From an uncultured Acetobacteraceae bacterium (GTDB lineage Bacteria; Pseudomonadota; Alphaproteobacteria; Acetobacterales; Acetobacteraceae): a stretch of DNA of 64,000 bases. This document shows positions 62,142 to 64,000 of this stretch, in pieces. The notes below the pieces were generated by a model that made no database searches, had not been told where the DNA came from, and saw only the letters and a program-made list of their open reading frames with translations. The first letter of the stretch is position 1. Every line of letters starts with the position of its first letter. The translations under genes and the position numbers were made by a program. Location: assembly GCA_937873175.1 (NCBI GenBank), contig CALMVT010000494.1, positions 1 to 64,000 of the forward strand. The letters run 5' to 3'.

Positions 62142-63233
62142 ATGATCACCAGACGCTCGACGTTTGCGGCGCTCGCCGCCGCCGTGGCCGCGTCCCGCGC
62201 CGCGGCGCAGCCGGTTCCCGCCGGCTACCCCGCCGACTACGCCGACACGGTTGCCAAGGCCAAGGCGGAGGGCAAGGTCGCGATTTACACCTCGACCGAC
62301 CTGGGGCAGGGGCAGAAGCTGCTGGACGGGTTCAAGGCGGCCTTTCCCGGCATCGACCCCGAATGGAACGACCTGGGAACCACCAGCGCCTTTAACCGGG
62401 TGGTGAGCGAGGCGGCGGCGAAGCAGGTGGGCGGCGACATCGCCTGGACCAGCGCGCTCGACCTGCAGCTCAGCCTCGTGGACCGCGGCCTTGCGGCGGC
62501 CTACCGCTCGGCTGAAGCGGCGAAGCTGCCGGGATGGGCGATCTACAAGGACGCCGGCTACGGCACGACGCTGGAGCCGGCAGCGACGGTTTACAACAAG
62601 CGGCTGCTGCCGGCGGAGCTGGTGCCGAAAACCCATGCCGACCTGCTGCGCATCCTCCGGGACAACAAGGCCAAGCTGGACGGCAAGGTCGCCACCTACG
62701 ACCCCGAGAAGTCCGGCACCGGGTTCATGTTCGCGGTCGACAGCCTCGCCGCCGTGCCGAACTTCTGGGACCTGGCAACCGCGTTCGGCGCGGCGCACGG
62801 CAAGGTTTACGGCGGGTCCGGCTCCATGCGGGAAAAGGTGATCTCCGGCGAGCACATGCTCGCCTTCAATGTCATCGGCTCCTACGCGGTGGAATGGGCG
62901 AAAGCGGACCCGAACCTGGGCGTCGCCTACCTGACCGACCACGTGCCGGCGTTTTCCCGCGTCATGCTCATCCCCAAGGGCGCGCCGCACCCCCACGCGG
63001 CGCAGGTGTTCCTGGATTACGTACTGTCCCCGGCCGGGCAGAAGGCGCTGGGCGAGGGCGGCCTGGCCTCCATCCGCACGGACGTGCCCGGCACGGAAAA
63101 CGCGGACACGCTGGCCAAGCAGATCGGCACCACGCCAAGCCCGATCCCGCTGAGCGCCAAGAGCACCGAGTACCTGGACTCGAAGAAGCGGGCCGAGTTC
63201 CTCCGGCAATGGCGCAAGGCGATGCAGGGTTAG
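62142..63233 (+). CDS. ABC transporter substrate-binding protein (Fe3+/phosphonate-type)
   Basis: AKAEGKVAIYTSTDLGQGQKLLDGFKAAFPGIDPEW...GGSGSMREKVISGEHMLAFNVIGSYAVEWAK. Confidence 0.87.
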   Translation: MITRRSTFAALAAAVAASRAAAQPVPAGYPADYADTVAKAKAEGKVAIYTSTDLGQGQKLLDGFKAAFPGIDPEWNDLGTTSAFNRVVSEAAAKQVGGDIAWTSALDLQLSLVDRGLAAAYRSAEAAKLPGWAIYKDAGYGTTLEPAATVYNKRLLPAELVPKTHADLLRILRDNKAKLDGKVATYDPEKSGTGFMFAVDSLAAVPNFWDLATAFGAAHGKVYGGSGSMREKVISGEHMLAFNVIGSYAVEWAKADPNLGVAYLTDHVPAFSRVMLIPKGAPHPHAAQVFLDYVLSPAGQKALGEGGLASIRTDVPGTENADTLAKQIGTTPSPIPLSAKSTEYLDSKKRAEFLRQWRKAMQG

Positions 63234-63238
63234 CCCCC

Positions 63239-64000
63239 ATGCACGTCGCCGGCGATGCCGCCCCGTTCCGGGTGGGCGTCATCACCCTGCTGACCCTGGC
63301 CGTCATGGCCCCGGTCGGCTTGATCGCCTACCAATCCCTGCTCGACAACGCGTTCTTCGACGCGACCGCGGCCTTCGGCCTCGATGCGTTCGACTACGTG
63401 CTGACCGATCCCGACTTTTGGCAGGCGCTGCGGACCACGGCGATCTTTTCCGTGGGCATGGGGTTAGTGGCCACCCCGCTTGGGGCAGGGCTGGCGTTTT
63501 TGCTGACGCGGACGGACCTGCCGGGGCGGCGCTGGCTGGAGCCGTTCCTGCTGGTGCCGATGTTCATCAGCTCCATCGTGCTCGCCTTCGGCTACACGGT
63601 GGCGGTCGGGCCGACCGGCTTCCTGTCGCTCTGGGTCAAGGACCTCGTGGGCTTCGTGCCGTGGAGCATCTACGGCATGGGCGGCCTGATCGTTATCGGC
63701 GGGCTGAGCCACGTCCCCTATGTCTACCTTTACCTCTCCTCTGCGATGCGCAGCCTGCCGAGCGACCTGGAGGAAGCCGCGCGCACGGCGGGCGCTCCGG
63801 TGTGGCGGGTGGCGGTGGACGTGACCCTGCCGCTGGTGCTGCCGGCCCTGGTGTTCAGCATGGCGCTAAACCTGCTGCTGGGGTTCGAGTCGTTCGGCCT
63901 GCCGCTGGTGCTGGGCGATCCCAGCGGGCTGCTGGTGCTGACCACCTACATCTACAAGCTCACGACCTTGCTGGGCACGCCGTCCTACCACCTGATGGCC
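63239..64000 (+). CDS. ABC transporter permease (partial, runs off window end)
   Basis: Open frame MHVAGDAAPFRVGVITLLTLAVMAPVGLIAYQSLL...LPSDLEEAARTAGAPVWRVAVDVTLPLVLPALVF EAA loop. Confidence 0.85.
   Translation, partial: MHVAGDAAPFRVGVITLLTLAVMAPVGLIAYQSLLDNAFFDATAAFGLDAFDYVLTDPDFWQALRTTAIFSVGMGLVATPLGAGLAFLLTRTDLPGRRWLEPFLLVPMFISSIVLAFGYTVAVGPTGFLSLWVKDLVGFVPWSIYGMGGLIVIGGLSHVPYVYLYLSSAMRSLPSDLEEAARTAGAPVWRVAVDVTLPLVLPALVFSMALNLLLGFESFGLPLVLGDPSGLLVLTTYIYKLTTLLGTPSYHLMA

Overview
High-GC proteobacterial chromosomal segment, probably an alphaproteobacterium (inferred from gene content only). It is densely coding, mostly catabolic, transport and signalling genes. No tRNA, rRNA, CRISPR array, phage or insertion sequence was recognised. 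Main blocks: (1) a tandem glycine riboswitch upstream of a D-amino-acid dehydrogenase and an AlaE-type exporter; (2) a Tat-exported GusA-type beta-glucuronidase with one in-frame TGA; (3) a double-receiver response regulator and a large hybrid histidine kinase; (4) a complete glycerol locus glpR-D-S-T-P-Q-U-V-K; (5) an amino-acid ABC/DadA/hydroxyacid dehydrogenase cluster; (6) a GGDEF-EAL protein; (7) an APH-type kinase overlapping a divergent enolase paralog; (8) a PotDABC-like transporter with deaminase, creatininase, VOC and amidohydrolase genes, preceded by a consensus sigma-54 promoter; (9) a GntR/MFS/tartrate dehydrogenase block with an inverted operator pair; (10) an orphan AAA+ ATPase with an N-terminal tandem MshEN (c-di-GMP-binding) signature; (11) an RTX protein, aconitase, Asp/Glu racemase and ABC genes. 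Five genes are disrupted: two in-frame TGAs, two frameshifts and one truncated remnant. Best candidates for undescribed biology are the sigma-54 N-heterocycle/creatininase cluster, the MshEN-AAA+ ATPase, the kinase-enolase pair and the riboswitch operon. All calls come from reading sequence and remembered family motifs; no database search was run.
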